Of a DNA stretch of 64,000 bases, positions 1 through 8,132 are shown one piece after another. Position numbers and translations under genes: made by a program. Source of the stretch: Perlucidibaca wandonensis. GTDB taxonomy: Bacteria > Pseudomonadota > Gammaproteobacteria > Pseudomonadales > Moraxellaceae. Positions within the stretch are counted from its first letter, which is position 1. Each line of letters starts with the position of its first letter. The notes under the pieces are model-generated. The model was not told the DNA's origin and ran no database searches. It worked only from the letters and a program-made list of their open reading frames with translations. The DNA is taken from the NCBI RefSeq assembly GCF_042677145.1, contig NZ_JBHTIT010000001.1, positions 2,108,001-2,172,000 of the forward strand, read 5' to 3'.

Positions 1-1
1 C

Positions 2-652
2 ACACGCGCAGGCCTTGTGCCAATGACTTTTAGTGACGGCATGAAAGCTGTGACTGAGCGCTTGAGCGGCATTGCTCTCGATACTGTGGTGAGCAGCCAT
101 GATGACGCGCCGAGCTTTCACGAAAATATGCTGTTTACGCATCGTGGCATTAGCGGGCCGTCGATACTGCAGGCATCGAATTATTGGCAGCTAGGCCAGC
201 CAGTGCAGATCGATTTGCTGCCAACGTCGCCATGGGGTGAGATGACTCTGAGCGATTGGTTGATTGCGCAGAAAAAAGCTCAGCCGAAAGTATTGCTAAG
301 AACTCTGCTAGCACCGTTTTTGGTTAAGGCTCTGGTGCATGAATTGCAAACTTTGCTCTGGCTTGGCGAAGCTGAAAAACCCATGGCGGATTGGTCTGAT
401 GCGGCTCTTAAGCGCGTAGCAGCAGCACTAAACGGCTGGACATTGCGGCCCTCTGGTACGGAGGGTTATCGCACCGCTGAGGTGACCTTGGGCGGAGTTT
501 CGACCAATGAGGTATCCTCGCGCACCATGGAGAGTCAGCGCCAAACAGGCCTGTATTTTATTGGCGAAGTGCTCGATGTGACTGGGTGGCTTGGTGGTTA
601 TAACTTTCAATGGGCATGGGCATCTGGCCATGCCGCTGGGCAATTTGCCTAA
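2..652 (+). CDS. BaiN/HI0933 (YhiN)-family FAD-dependent oxidoreductase, C-terminal part
   Basis: The reading frame is open from the window edge, so the gene is cut at its 5' end and only the last 216 residues or so are visible. They resemble the C-terminal half of the HI0933/YhiN/BaiN flavoprotein family: a stretch with FTHRGISGPSIL near the start, a long helical insertion, then GEVLDVTGWLGGYNFQWAWASG close to the end, which is the FAD-contacting tail typical of the family. The N-terminal Rossmann fold lies outside the window. The substrate is unknown in most members. It is followed at once by the small VF530-like gene, probably in one transcript. Confidence 0.8.
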   Translation, partial: TRAGLVPMTFSDGMKAVTERLSGIALDTVVSSHDDAPSFHENMLFTHRGISGPSILQASNYWQLGQPVQIDLLPTSPWGEMTLSDWLIAQKKAQPKVLLRTLLAPFLVKALVHELQTLLWLGEAEKPMADWSDAALKRVAAALNGWTLRPSGTEGYRTAEVTLGGVSTNEVSSRTMESQRQTGLYFIGEVLDVTGWLGGYNFQWAWASGHAAGQFA

Positions 653-661
653 GAGGTGGCT

Positions 662-877
662 GTGAACGACAAACGTAGCAAAGACCCGCTGGAAGGCATC
701 ACATTGGAAAGCATAGTGACGCATTTGCACGCGAAGTATGGCTGGGCGGAAATGGCCCGCGTGGTAGATATTCGCTGTTTTAAAGACAATCCCAGCATCA
801 AATCTAGCCTGACTTTTTTGCGCCGTACACCGTGGGCGCGCGCTGAGGTTGAGGCGCTGTATATTCGCAGCCTATAA
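662..877 (+). CDS. VF530/DUF2132-family small protein
   Basis: A 71-residue protein of the VF530 (DUF2132) type, a small helical fold reported as DNA-binding. Recognisable family features are DPLEGITLE near the start, HLHAKYGWAEMARVVDIRCF in the middle and a terminal segment with SSLTFLRRTPWARAEVEALY. Two GTG codons are possible, at 656 and 662. I prefer 662 because GAGG at 653-656 then sits five bases upstream; this GAGG directly follows the stop codon of the preceding flavoprotein gene. The two genes are therefore probably translated from the same message. The physiological role is not known. Confidence 0.72.
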   Translation: MNDKRSKDPLEGITLESIVTHLHAKYGWAEMARVVDIRCFKDNPSIKSSLTFLRRTPWARAEVEALYIRSL

Positions 878-960
878 CGCGTGCTCGGAAATTTAGACTT
901 AGTGCTAAGCCATAAAATGCGACGACAACACGCGCACCACAAGATACGAAGAGAATCATC

Positions 961-2571
961 ATGCTGCGACTAACCGACCTAAAGCTGCCATTAGAGCACA
1001 CAGACGAAGCGCTGCATTCAGCCATTGTCTTGCGGCTGGGCATTGCAGCCAGCGATCTGCTCAGCTTTAACGTCTATAAGCGCAGCTACGATGCTCGTAA
1101 GCGCGGCCATATTTTGCTTATCTATAGTCTCGATGTGAACGTGAGCAACGAAGCCGCTGTGTTGCTGCGCTTGGCCAATGATGTGCATATTGGCCCGTCG
1201 CCTGATACGACCTATCAATTTGTCACGGACGCACCAAGCGAAGACTTCTTGCGCCCTATCGTCATTGGCTTTGGTCCATGCGGACTTTTCGCCGCGTTGA
1301 TTTTGGCGCAAATGGGCCTAAAACCCATCGTACTCGAACGTGGTAAAGCTGTGCGCGAACGCACCAAAGACACCTGGGGCTTATGGCGCAAACGCGTGCT
1401 AGAGCCCGAGTCCAATGTGCAGTTTGGCGAAGGCGGTGCCGGCACTTTCTCCGATGGAAAACTCTATAGCCAGATTAAAGACCCACAGCATCACGGCCGA
1501 AAAGTATTGACCGAGTTTGTTAAAGCCGGCGCGCCAGCGGAGATTTTATACGTCAGCAAGCCACATATCGGCACCTTTAAATTGGTCACGATGATTGAGC
1601 AGATGCGACAAAACATCATCGATCTTGGTGGCGAGGTTCGTTTTAATCAGCGCGTGAAAGATTTGCATATTGAGAATGACCAAGTGCGCGGCGTCACGCT
1701 GGCTAGCGGCGAGCAAATTCGCAGTGACCATGTCGTGTTGGCGATTGGCCATAGTGCTCGCGACACCTTTAAGATGCTGCACGCGCGCGGCGTATATGTT
1801 GAAGCTAAGCCCTTCTCTATTGGCTTCCGCGCTGAGCATCCACAATCGATGATCGATGCTTGCCGCTTCGGGCCGCAGGCGGGTCATCCAATTTTAGGTG
1901 CGGCGGACTATAAGCTAGTGCATCACGCCAAAAATGGCCGCTCGGTGTATAGCTTTTGCATGTGCCCTGGCGGCACGGTGGTGGCATCTTCGTCTGAGCC
2001 TGAGATGGTCGTGACCAACGGCATGAGCCAGTATTCGCGCAATGAGCGCAATGCCAATAGTGCCATCGTGGTCGGCATCACGCCCGAAGACTATCCCGGC
2101 GGCCCACTCGCCGGCATCGATTTTCAGCGGCAATGGGAGTCGCAGGCCTATCTGCTTGGTGGCAGCAATTACGATGCGCCGGCACAGCTTATTGGCGACT
2201 TTATCGCGCAGCGACCATCGAGCGCATTGGGTAGTGTAGAACCATCCTATAAGCCCGGCGTGAAGCTCGGCGAGCTGGATGCAAGTCTGCCTGAGTACGC
2301 CATTGCAGCCATTCGTGAGGCCTTGCCGGCATTTAATAAGCAGATTCGTGGCTATGCCATGAATGACGCGATATTGACCGGTGTGGAGACGCGCACATCG
2401 TCACCAATACGCATTAAGCGCGGTGCCGATATGCAGAGCATCAATACCAAGGGCTTGTACCCAGCCGGTGAGGGTGCGGGGTATGCCGGCGGAATTTTAT
2501 CTGCCGGCGTCGATGGTATTAAGATTGCGGAGGCGGTGGCTTTGAGCTTAAAAGCGGCAGCTGCGCGCTAG
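961..2571 (+). CDS. COG2509-type FAD-dependent dehydrogenase, function unknown
   Basis: A 536-residue flavoprotein. Residues about 1-90 form the N-terminal domain characteristic of COG2509 proteins (basic, with VYKRSYDARKRG). A dinucleotide-binding motif GFGPCGLFAA begins near residue 103, followed by an acidic strand end (VLERG) and QFGEGGAGTFSDGKL, a strong family signature. The C-terminal part has GEGAGYAGGILSAGVDGIK, which closes the FAD site. Members are widespread in bacteria and have no settled reaction. It stands alone, with its own ATG, and converges on yjdM. The 83 bases upstream hold no other gene. Confidence 0.85.
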   Translation: MLRLTDLKLPLEHTDEALHSAIVLRLGIAASDLLSFNVYKRSYDARKRGHILLIYSLDVNVSNEAAVLLRLANDVHIGPSPDTTYQFVTDAPSEDFLRPIVIGFGPCGLFAALILAQMGLKPIVLERGKAVRERTKDTWGLWRKRVLEPESNVQFGEGGAGTFSDGKLYSQIKDPQHHGRKVLTEFVKAGAPAEILYVSKPHIGTFKLVTMIEQMRQNIIDLGGEVRFNQRVKDLHIENDQVRGVTLASGEQIRSDHVVLAIGHSARDTFKMLHARGVYVEAKPFSIGFRAEHPQSMIDACRFGPQAGHPILGAADYKLVHHAKNGRSVYSFCMCPGGTVVASSSEPEMVVTNGMSQYSRNERNANSAIVVGITPEDYPGGPLAGIDFQRQWESQAYLLGGSNYDAPAQLIGDFIAQRPSSALGSVEPSYKPGVKLGELDASLPEYAIAAIREALPAFNKQIRGYAMNDAILTGVETRTSSPIRIKRGADMQSINTKGLYPAGEGAGYAGGILSAGVDGIKIAEAVALSLKAAAAR

Positions 2572-2602
2572 ACGAGCAGCTTTGAAAAGATGAATTAAAG
2601 CC

Positions 2603-2941
2603 TTAGGCCTTTTTCACAAACTCCGACTTCAGCTTCATGGCGCCGATGCCGTCAATTTTGCAATCGATGTCGTGGTCGCCATCGACTAAGCGAATGCCTT
2701 TCACTTTCGTGCCAACCTTCACTACCAGCGACGTGCCCTTAATCTTCAGGTCTTTAATCACTGTCACGGTATCGCCATCGTTGAGCTCATTGCCGTTAGC
2801 GTCCTTGATCACACGTACGTCATCGCTAGCTTCTACGGCGACTGTCGACCACTCGTGTGCGCATTCAGGACAAATATAATTGCCGGCATCTTCGTAGGTG
2901 TATACCGATTGGCATTTTGGGCAGGCAGGCAAGTCGCTCAT
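2603..2941 (-). CDS. yjdM: YjdM (PhnA-type) zinc-ribbon protein
   Basis: A 112-residue protein of the family historically called PhnA or alkylphosphonate uptake protein, now YjdM. The N-terminus is a zinc ribbon with two CxxC pairs (CPKC at residues 8-11 and CPEC about 18 residues later). The C-terminal domain is a small beta barrel with the conserved GDTVTVIKDLKIKG and KVGTKVKGIRLVDGDHDIDCK stretches. Despite the old name it is not a phosphonate enzyme, and the biological role is unclear. It lies 63 bases after hisA on the same strand, in the position where hisF often sits, so it may share the his transcript. Confidence 0.88.
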   Translation of the reverse strand: MSDLPACPKCQSVYTYEDAGNYICPECAHEWSTVAVEASDDVRVIKDANGNELNDGDTVTVIKDLKIKGTSLVVKVGTKVKGIRLVDGDHDIDCKIDGIGAMKLKSEFVKKA

Positions 2942-3004
2942 GGAAAGTCCTTATTTGGTGTGTCAAAAAGCACAAAATCTGAGTTTGGCTTTAGCTCAAC
3001 AGTC

Positions 3005-3733
3005 TTAGGCGTCAGCTAAAGCCTGTGCCTCGGCTAAATCCAGTGTGCCTTCGTAAATCGCACGGCCCGTGATAGTGCCAATCACGCCGTCGCCGCGGAC
3101 TTTAAGCAAGCCACGAATATCATCCAAGTTAGTCACGCCGCCAGAGGCGATGATGGGCAGACCCGAGTCGCGAGCGAGTTTGGCTGTGGCCTCGACGTTA
3201 ACACCCTGCATCATGCCGTCGCGGGCGATGTCGGTGTAAACGATGGAGCTGATGCCGTCGGCTTTGAATTGGCGTGCCAGATCGACAGCTTGGACGCTGG
3301 AAACTTCAGCCCAGCCATCGGTGGCAACCCAGCCATCTTTAGCATCGATGCCGACAATGATTTTGCCCGGAAAGGCGCGGCAGGCTTCGCGCACGAATGC
3401 AGGTTCTTTCACTGCTTTTGTGCCCAAAATGACATACGACACGCCAGCGCGAACATAGGCCTCGATGGTCTCTAATGAGCGAATGCCGCCACCGATTTGC
3501 ACCGGCAATTTTGGCCAGCGCGTAGCAATTGCACGCACGATTTCGCCATTGACTGGTTCGCCAGCGAAAGCGCCATTGAGGTCGACTAAATGCAGGCGGC
3601 GGGCACCCTGCTCAACCCACTGCGCCGCAACGCCGATGGGGTCGTCGGAAAACACCGTATCGTCTTCCATGCGGCCTTGTTTTAGACGAACGCAGGCGCC
3701 GTCTTTGAGGTCAATGGCGGGGATAATTAACAT
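3005..3733 (-). CDS. hisA: HisA, ProFAR isomerase of histidine synthesis
   Basis: Phosphoribosylformimino-5-aminoimidazole carboxamide ribotide isomerase, 242 residues, a complete (beta/alpha)8 barrel. It opens with LIIPAIDLKDGACVRLKQG, which carries the first catalytic Asp (IDLKDG). The second is in VGIDAKDGWVATDGW around residue 125-135. Phosphate-binding loops are visible at IQIGGGIRSLE-like and IIASGGVTNLDD segments. It acts on the substrate before the HisH/HisF reaction. It follows hisH by 40 bases in a hisB-hisH-hisA run. The usual next gene, hisF, is not here. Confidence 0.95.
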   Translation of the reverse strand: MLIIPAIDLKDGACVRLKQGRMEDDTVFSDDPIGVAAQWVEQGARRLHLVDLNGAFAGEPVNGEIVRAIATRWPKLPVQIGGGIRSLETIEAYVRAGVSYVILGTKAVKEPAFVREACRAFPGKIIVGIDAKDGWVATDGWAEVSSVQAVDLARQFKADGISSIVYTDIARDGMMQGVNVEATAKLARDSGLPIIASGGVTNLDDIRGLLKVRGDGVIGTITGRAIYEGTLDLAEAQALADA

Positions 3734-3773
3734 CGAATGCTCCAGCGCAACGGCTCAGCGGCCAGCGAATAAA

Positions 3774-4406
3774 TTAGGGGTTCCAACGTAAAAAGTTTTG
3801 TAGCAGGCGCAGGCCATCGTGCGCACTTTTTTCGGGGTGAAATTGCACAGCGAAGACATTATCTTTAGCGATGGCGCAGGAGAATGGCAGGCCATAATCA
3901 CAGCTGCCGACGCTAAGCGCAGGATCATCTGGCTGGCAGTAATAGCTATGGACAAAGTAGAAGCGTGAGCCATCGGCAATGCCATCCCAGAGTGGATGCT
4001 CGCGCACTTGGCTCACGGTGTTCCAGCCCATGTGCGGCACTTTTAGGCGTTGCGCATCAACGGCCGGCACGTCGGTGAAAAATTTCACGTGGCCAGGATA
4101 TAAGCCGAGGCCATCGACGCCGCCATTTTCATCAGAGCGCGTGAGCATGGCCTGCATGCCAACACAGATACCGAGTAAAGGCTTGCTGTGGATGAGCTCA
4201 TCGACTAGATCGGCGATGCCGTGTTCATGCATCGCCGCCATGCAATCGCGCATCGCGCCCTGACCGGGCAATACCACGCGGTCAGCGGCGCGAATGATCG
4301 CAACATCGTCAGTGATTACCACTTTTGTGGCGCCAACATGCTCTAGCGCTTTCGCGACCGAGTGCAGATTGCCCATGCCATAGTCGAGTACGGCAACTGA
4401 GGTCAC
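3774..4406 (-). CDS. hisH: HisH, glutaminase subunit of IGP synthase
   Basis: The class I glutamine amidotransferase subunit of imidazole glycerol phosphate synthase, 210 residues. It starts VAVLDYGMGNLHSVAKALE. The catalytic Cys is in LLGICVGMQ near residue 81, and the His/Glu pair is in VQFHPEKSAHDG near the C-terminus, so the triad is intact. The start is GTG, overlapping the hisB stop codon by four bases (GTGA), which indicates translational coupling. HisH needs the HisF cyclase as a partner, and hisF is not in this cluster. Confidence 0.95.
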   Translation of the reverse strand: MTSVAVLDYGMGNLHSVAKALEHVGATKVVITDDVAIIRAADRVVLPGQGAMRDCMAAMHEHGIADLVDELIHSKPLLGICVGMQAMLTRSDENGGVDGLGLYPGHVKFFTDVPAVDAQRLKVPHMGWNTVSQVREHPLWDGIADGSRFYFVHSYYCQPDDPALSVGSCDYGLPFSCAIAKDNVFAVQFHPEKSAHDGLRLLQNFLRWNP

Positions 4407-4996
4407 AGCGAGCCCTTAGTCGATGGCATCTGGCCGCTCATGCGTGGGTCAAGCTCAACAGCCATGCGCAGTGCGCGACCGAAGGCTTTGAACAGCGTTT
4501 CAGCCTGATGGTGCGAGTTTTTGCCGCGCAGATTGTCAAGGTGCAAAGTCACGCCGGCGTGATTGACGAAGCCTTGGAAGAATTCGAAAAATAGATCGAC
4601 GTCGAAACTACCGATGCTGCTGCGTGTAAATTCGCAGTGCATTTCTAAGCCAGGACGACCGGAAAGATCGATCACTACGCGCGACAATGCTTCGTCTAGC
4701 GGCACATAAGCGTGGCCATAACGACGGACACCGGTTTTATCGCCTAATGCCTGCGCAAAGGCTTGGCCTAGTGTGATGCCGCAGTCTTCGGCACTGTGGT
4801 GATCATCGATGAAGTGATCACCATCGCAGGTGATATCGATGTCGATGAGGCCGTGACGCACAACTTGGTCGAGCATGTGGTCGAGGAAAGCCATGCCAGT
4901 ATTCAGATTGCCTTGGCCTGTGCCATCGAGATTCACGCGTGCGCGAATCTTAGTTTCTCTCGTGTTACGCACCACTTCTGCTTGGCGAGCGCTCAT
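4403..4996 (-). CDS. hisB: HisB, imidazoleglycerol-phosphate dehydratase
   Basis: Monofunctional IGP dehydratase, 197 residues, the usual length for the stand-alone enzyme (no fused histidinol phosphatase domain). The metal-binding His/Glu motif DDHHSAEDCGI is intact, and the C-terminal counterpart contains NSHHQAETLFKAFGRAL. Two in-frame ATGs lie at 5002 and 4996. I choose 4996 because an AGAGG sequence directly abuts the first ATG and has proper spacing only to the second. First gene of hisB-hisH-hisA; the 109-base gap to the divergent PanZ-like gene should hold its promoter. Confidence 0.95.
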   Translation of the reverse strand: MSARQAEVVRNTRETKIRARVNLDGTGQGNLNTGMAFLDHMLDQVVRHGLIDIDITCDGDHFIDDHHSAEDCGITLGQAFAQALGDKTGVRRYGHAYVPLDEALSRVVIDLSGRPGLEMHCEFTRSSIGSFDVDLFFEFFQGFVNHAGVTLHLDNLRGKNSHHQAETLFKAFGRALRMAVELDPRMSGQMPSTKGSL

Positions 4997-5111
4997 GCCC
5001 ATCCTCTACTTGGTTAGCGAAAAAAGTATTATAGCCCCGCGCGCGCGAAACTGCATGGCCTGTGCGCGCTGTCATGCTCTACACTTGGCAAAAGCCTAAT
5101 GAGCCAATGTC

Positions 5112-5456
5112 ATGCCGCTGATCGCCAGAGTCCATTCTTTACCACTTGAGCCTGAACTTATTGAGCGTTTAGCGCGCTTTAAGCCGGCGCTGAGTGCAAA
5201 AGCACCAAGCCCAGATGCCACGCTTTATGTTGGCTGGTTTAACACCAAGCCTATCGCGGCTGCGTGGGCTATTGGTAGCGATGATGCGCGCCACCTCAGT
5301 GGCTTTGCCATCCACCCGGCAACCATGGGTCGTGATGTCTTGGCGCAATTGGCGACCTGTATGCGCACACAAGAAAGTGCGGCGGGCCGGAGAGTATTGA
5401 GTAGTGAGGATTATGCAGCGCTAGATGTAGCCGTAGAGACTGGTCTAGATAAGTAA
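5112..5456 (+). CDS. PanZ-like GNAT-fold protein
   Basis: A 114-residue protein that resembles the short acetyltransferase-fold family of PanZ/PanM, the acetyl-CoA sensor that promotes maturation and inhibition of aspartate decarboxylase PanD. The visible resemblance is an N-terminal helix, the strand YVGWFNTKPIAAAWAI and the following LSGFAIHPATMGRDVLAQL, where a GNAT acetyl-CoA loop would lie; the loop is not a canonical Q/RxxGxG/A. The assignment is from overall pattern and is tentative. It is divergent from hisB and precedes tRNA-Gly. Confidence 0.45.
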   Translation: MPLIARVHSLPLEPELIERLARFKPALSAKAPSPDATLYVGWFNTKPIAAAWAIGSDDARHLSGFAIHPATMGRDVLAQLATCMRTQESAAGRRVLSSEDYAALDVAVETGLDK

Positions 5457-5523
5457 ACTTGCTTCTCGACCGCGGCTAGGTGCATCGCTACAATGACGCT
5501 CTAGCATGCACCTGCCGCGTCAT

Positions 5524-5597
5524 GCGGGTGTCGTATAATGGTAATACCCTAGCTTCCCAAGCTAGAGCCGTGGGTTCGATTCCCACCATCCGCTCCA
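5524..5597 (+). tRNA. tRNA-Gly (anticodon CCC)
   Basis: A 74-base cloverleaf folds completely: 7-bp acceptor stem with one G-U pair, D-stem GTAT/ATAC, anticodon stem CTAGC/GCTAG with loop TTCCCAA, T-stem GTGGG/CCCAC with TTCGATT loop, discriminator T and an encoded CCA. The anticodon is CCC, so it reads GGG glycine codons. It stands alone between the PanZ-like gene and the convergent feo operon, with no integrase or direct repeat nearby. Confidence 0.97.
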
Positions 5598-5613
5598 GGC
5601 ATTTCTTCTTCGC

Positions 5614-5898
5614 TTAGCGTGGACCGGCATCGCGCCATTGCACAGGCGTATCTTTTATCTCAGGTGTTGATGGCCCGCAAGCATTGCAGCTAGAGCAACC
5701 ACTACCGCAGCCTGCATCCGTACTACCACTTTGCATCCAACTACCTACTCTCGGATAGCCGCGCTTGACCAACGCTTGGGCGAAGCGATTTTGCATGGCC
5801 GCTATGCTCCTTGGCGCAAACTGCTTTGCCACCCGCCAGGTGCTCCACAGCATCAGCGGCGCAATCACCAACCATTGCAGCAGGAGTTCGGCGTTCAT
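5614..5898 (-). CDS. Cys-rich small membrane protein, third gene of the feo operon
   Basis: A 94-residue protein. Residues 1-22 or so (LLLQWLVIAPLMLWSTW) form one membrane segment, the middle is basic and helical, and residues about 62-74 carry a cluster of five cysteines in CGSGCSSCNAC. This is the layout of the FeoB-associated Cys-rich membrane proteins and of the DUF6587 group. The ATG overlaps the feoB stop codon by four bases (ATGA), so it is very likely translated with feoB. It occupies the place of feoC, but is not a winged-helix protein. An iron-handling role is inferred from position and cysteines only. Confidence 0.72.
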   Translation of the reverse strand: MNAELLLQWLVIAPLMLWSTWRVAKQFAPRSIAAMQNRFAQALVKRGYPRVGSWMQSGSTDAGCGSGCSSCNACGPSTPEIKDTPVQWRDAGPR

Positions 5899-7724
5899 AG
5901 CAGGGCCAGGGCTAGTTGGTAGGTAATGAATGATGCCAAGTAAGCAAGTCCAAACAAGTAGGCTGTCATGATGCCTACGATACGCCATGAGCCAGTTTCG
6001 CGGCGCACGGTGGCTAGGGTCGATAAGCATTGGGGAGCGAAAACAAACCAAACCAAGAGTGATAAGCCGGTGGCCAACGACCATTGCTGAGAAATTAGCG
6101 TGCTGAGTTGATTGGCGACCAAGTCTTCATTGCCAGACATGGAGTAGACCGTGCCCAGTGCTGCAACGACGACTTCGCGCGCGGCTAAGCCGGGCACTAG
6201 GGCGATGGATATTTCCCAGTTAAAGCCGATAGGCGCAAAAATCACCGCTAAAAAGGCACCGAGTTGACCAGCGTAGCTGTAATCGATGGCTGGTCCAACT
6301 GCACCGGCTGGCGCACCAGGGAAGCTGGCCAAGAACCAAAGCAGCATGGTGACGGCGAAAATGATGCCACCAACGCGCTTAACGAAGATCAACATGCGCT
6401 CGTAAAGGCCGATGGCAATGCTGCGCCAATCTGGCAGACGATAGCTGGGCAATTCGAGCAGTAGTGCGTGCTCACTGCGGTCAGATTGCAGCCATTTCAT
6501 TACGTAGGCGACCAGTAAGGCGCTGGCGATGCCGCCGAAATATAAGGTGAATAAGACGATGCCTTGCAGGTTTAAAAAGCCCCAAACCGTCTGCGCAGGG
6601 ATAAACGCTGCGATTAGCACGGTGTAGACCGGTAAGCGCGCGGAGCAGGTCATCAGCGGTGCGACCATGATGGTGGTGAGGCGATCGCGCGGGTCGGAAA
6701 TGCTACGCGTGGCCATGATGCCAGGGATGGCGCAGGCGAAGCTCGACAGCAGTGGAATAAAGGCGCGGCCAGTGAGGCCGGCTTTGAACATCAGGCGGTC
6801 GAGCAAAAATGCGGCGCGCGGCAAATAGCCGGATTCTTCGAGCAGCAGAATGAAGAAAAACAGGATGAGAATTTGCGGCAAGAACACTAATACGCTGCCG
6901 ACGCCGGCGAAAATGCCGTCGTTGAGTAAGCTGCGCAAAAGGCCATCGGGCAATGATTGCGTGCTGAGGGCGCCAAGCTCACCAATACCGAACTCGATGC
7001 CATTCATGAAAGGTTCGGCCCAAGAGAACACCGCTTGGAAGATAAAAAACATCAATATCGCCAGCAGCGCTAAGCCGAAAATTGGGTGCAGTACCACGCC
7101 ATCGATGGCGTCGTCGCGAGCATCGGTGGTGCGCGGCATGATCACGCAGGCGGCCAACATATCGCGCACAGCCTGGTGCAAGTCGCCGGCAACAGGCTCT
7201 GGTAACTGGCGAGTGAGAGGCTTATCTAGCGTTTGCAGCAGCGCATTTACGCCATCGCGGCGTGTAGCTATCGTTTCTACGACCTCAATGCCCAGTGTCG
7301 CGCTCAGCGCAGCAACATCAATGGTAATGCCGCGGCGTTTCGCAGCATCCATCATGTTTAGTGCCAAAATCATGGGGCGACCTAAGCGCATCGCCTCAAG
7401 CACAAAGCGCAAATGCAGGCGCAAGTTGGTGGCATCGGCAACGCAGACAATAAGGTCAGGCGCTGGCTCATCGGCAAGCTCGCCAAGGCAAACAGCGCGG
7501 GTGATCGCCTCGTCTGGACTAGTGGCATTGAGGCTGTAGGCGCCCGGTAGGTCGAGCACCAGCATTTGCCCGCCTGATGGCAAAAGGATGCGGCCTTCTT
7601 TGCGTTCAACCGTGACACCGGCGTAGTTTGCGACTTTTTGACGCGTGCCAGTGAGCTGGTTAAACAGCGAGGTTTTGCCGCAATTAGGGTTGCCGACTAG
7701 AGCAATACGAGAAATATCTGTCAT
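5895..7724 (-). CDS. feoB: FeoB, ferrous iron transporter
   Basis: Ferrous iron permease, 609 residues, at the short end of the family. The N-terminal G domain has G1 GNPNCGKTSLFN, G3 DLPGAYSL and G4 NMMD, with the Thr-containing switch I in NYAGVTVERKEG. The membrane part carries the two inverted Gate domains, with LEESGYLPRAAFLLDR and LLSSFACAIPGIMATR among the conserved segments. It ends soon after the last predicted helices. The start overlaps the feoA stop by four bases. It acts in the inner membrane to import Fe(II), and a Fur box upstream of feoA should control it. Confidence 0.95.
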   Translation of the reverse strand: MTDISRIALVGNPNCGKTSLFNQLTGTRQKVANYAGVTVERKEGRILLPSGGQMLVLDLPGAYSLNATSPDEAITRAVCLGELADEPAPDLIVCVADATNLRLHLRFVLEAMRLGRPMILALNMMDAAKRRGITIDVAALSATLGIEVVETIATRRDGVNALLQTLDKPLTRQLPEPVAGDLHQAVRDMLAACVIMPRTTDARDDAIDGVVLHPIFGLALLAILMFFIFQAVFSWAEPFMNGIEFGIGELGALSTQSLPDGLLRSLLNDGIFAGVGSVLVFLPQILILFFFILLLEESGYLPRAAFLLDRLMFKAGLTGRAFIPLLSSFACAIPGIMATRSISDPRDRLTTIMVAPLMTCSARLPVYTVLIAAFIPAQTVWGFLNLQGIVLFTLYFGGIASALLVAYVMKWLQSDRSEHALLLELPSYRLPDWRSIAIGLYERMLIFVKRVGGIIFAVTMLLWFLASFPGAPAGAVGPAIDYSYAGQLGAFLAVIFAPIGFNWEISIALVPGLAAREVVVAALGTVYSMSGNEDLVANQLSTLISQQWSLATGLSLLVWFVFAPQCLSTLATVRRETGSWRIVGIMTAYLFGLAYLASFITYQLALALL

Positions 7725-7963
7725 AACTGAACCAGTGAGACGATCACGCGTGAGGCCTCGCTACGGCGCAGAGCAAAGCGCGTAAAGCCAATTTGCACCA
7801 ATAATGGATCGCCACCAACGGGGCCGGTGGCGGTTATGCGCACCGTTTCGCCGGGCACAAAGCCAATAACGCCAAGGCGCTGGGCAATATTGTCAGCAGG
7901 GCCGATAGCCTCTACTTGCTCGACCACAGCGGTTTGAAAACGCGAAAGTTCAGAGAGACGCAC
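7721..7963 (-). CDS. feoA: FeoA, SH3-like partner of FeoB
   Basis: An 80-residue FeoA with the SH3-like beta barrel expected for the family (GFVPGETVRITATGPVGGDPLLVQIG). It starts with GTG at 7963; the upstream ribosome-binding signal is weak. FeoA binds FeoB at the cytoplasmic face and is needed for Fe(II) uptake in several bacteria. It is first in the feoA-feoB-Cys-rich gene operon, 17 bases downstream of a Fur box and divergent from asmA. Confidence 0.93.
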   Translation of the reverse strand: MRLSELSRFQTAVVEQVEAIGPADNIAQRLGVIGFVPGETVRITATGPVGGDPLLVQIGFTRFALRRSEASRVIVSLVQL

Positions 7964-7979
7964 GGCAACTCAACGTTAT

Positions 7980-7998
7980 AAATGAGAATGATTCTTAG
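7980..7998. promoter_or_regulatory. Fur box upstream of feoA
   Basis: The 19 bases AAATGAGAATGATTCTTAG match the Fur operator consensus (GATAATGATAATCATTATC) well and are nearly palindromic around AGAATGATTCT. The site is 17 bases upstream of the feoA GTG and would overlap its core promoter, giving repression when iron is plentiful. The asmA gene diverges about 135 bases away, and nothing shows that it shares this control. The rest of the 169-base gap shows no other clear signal. Confidence 0.82.
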
Positions 7999-8132
7999 AA
8001 TTGTGAGATTTAGCATCGCGACTGTCAAACCCTATTTTCTACGCTCGGGCATAAGATGTAGGACTGGCGAGGTCATCCGCAGCACGGTAGAGTCGTTAAC
8101 CATCAGCAGGTCGTCTTTTGCTAGGAGAGTAT

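Noticed and set aside
2603..2941. YjdM as a phosphonate-utilisation protein
   Set aside because: The PhnA name is historical. No phn genes are nearby and the family is not known to act on phosphonates.
5899..6084. Longer upstream extension of the Cys-rich feo gene
   Set aside because: It runs inside feoB in another frame. The ATG at 5898 overlapping the feoB stop fits operon coupling and gives the expected small membrane protein.
6850..7539. 229-codon plus-strand frame
   Set aside because: It is antisense to feoB, has a composition typical of a shadow frame (rich in Ser, Arg, Met) and shows no family features.
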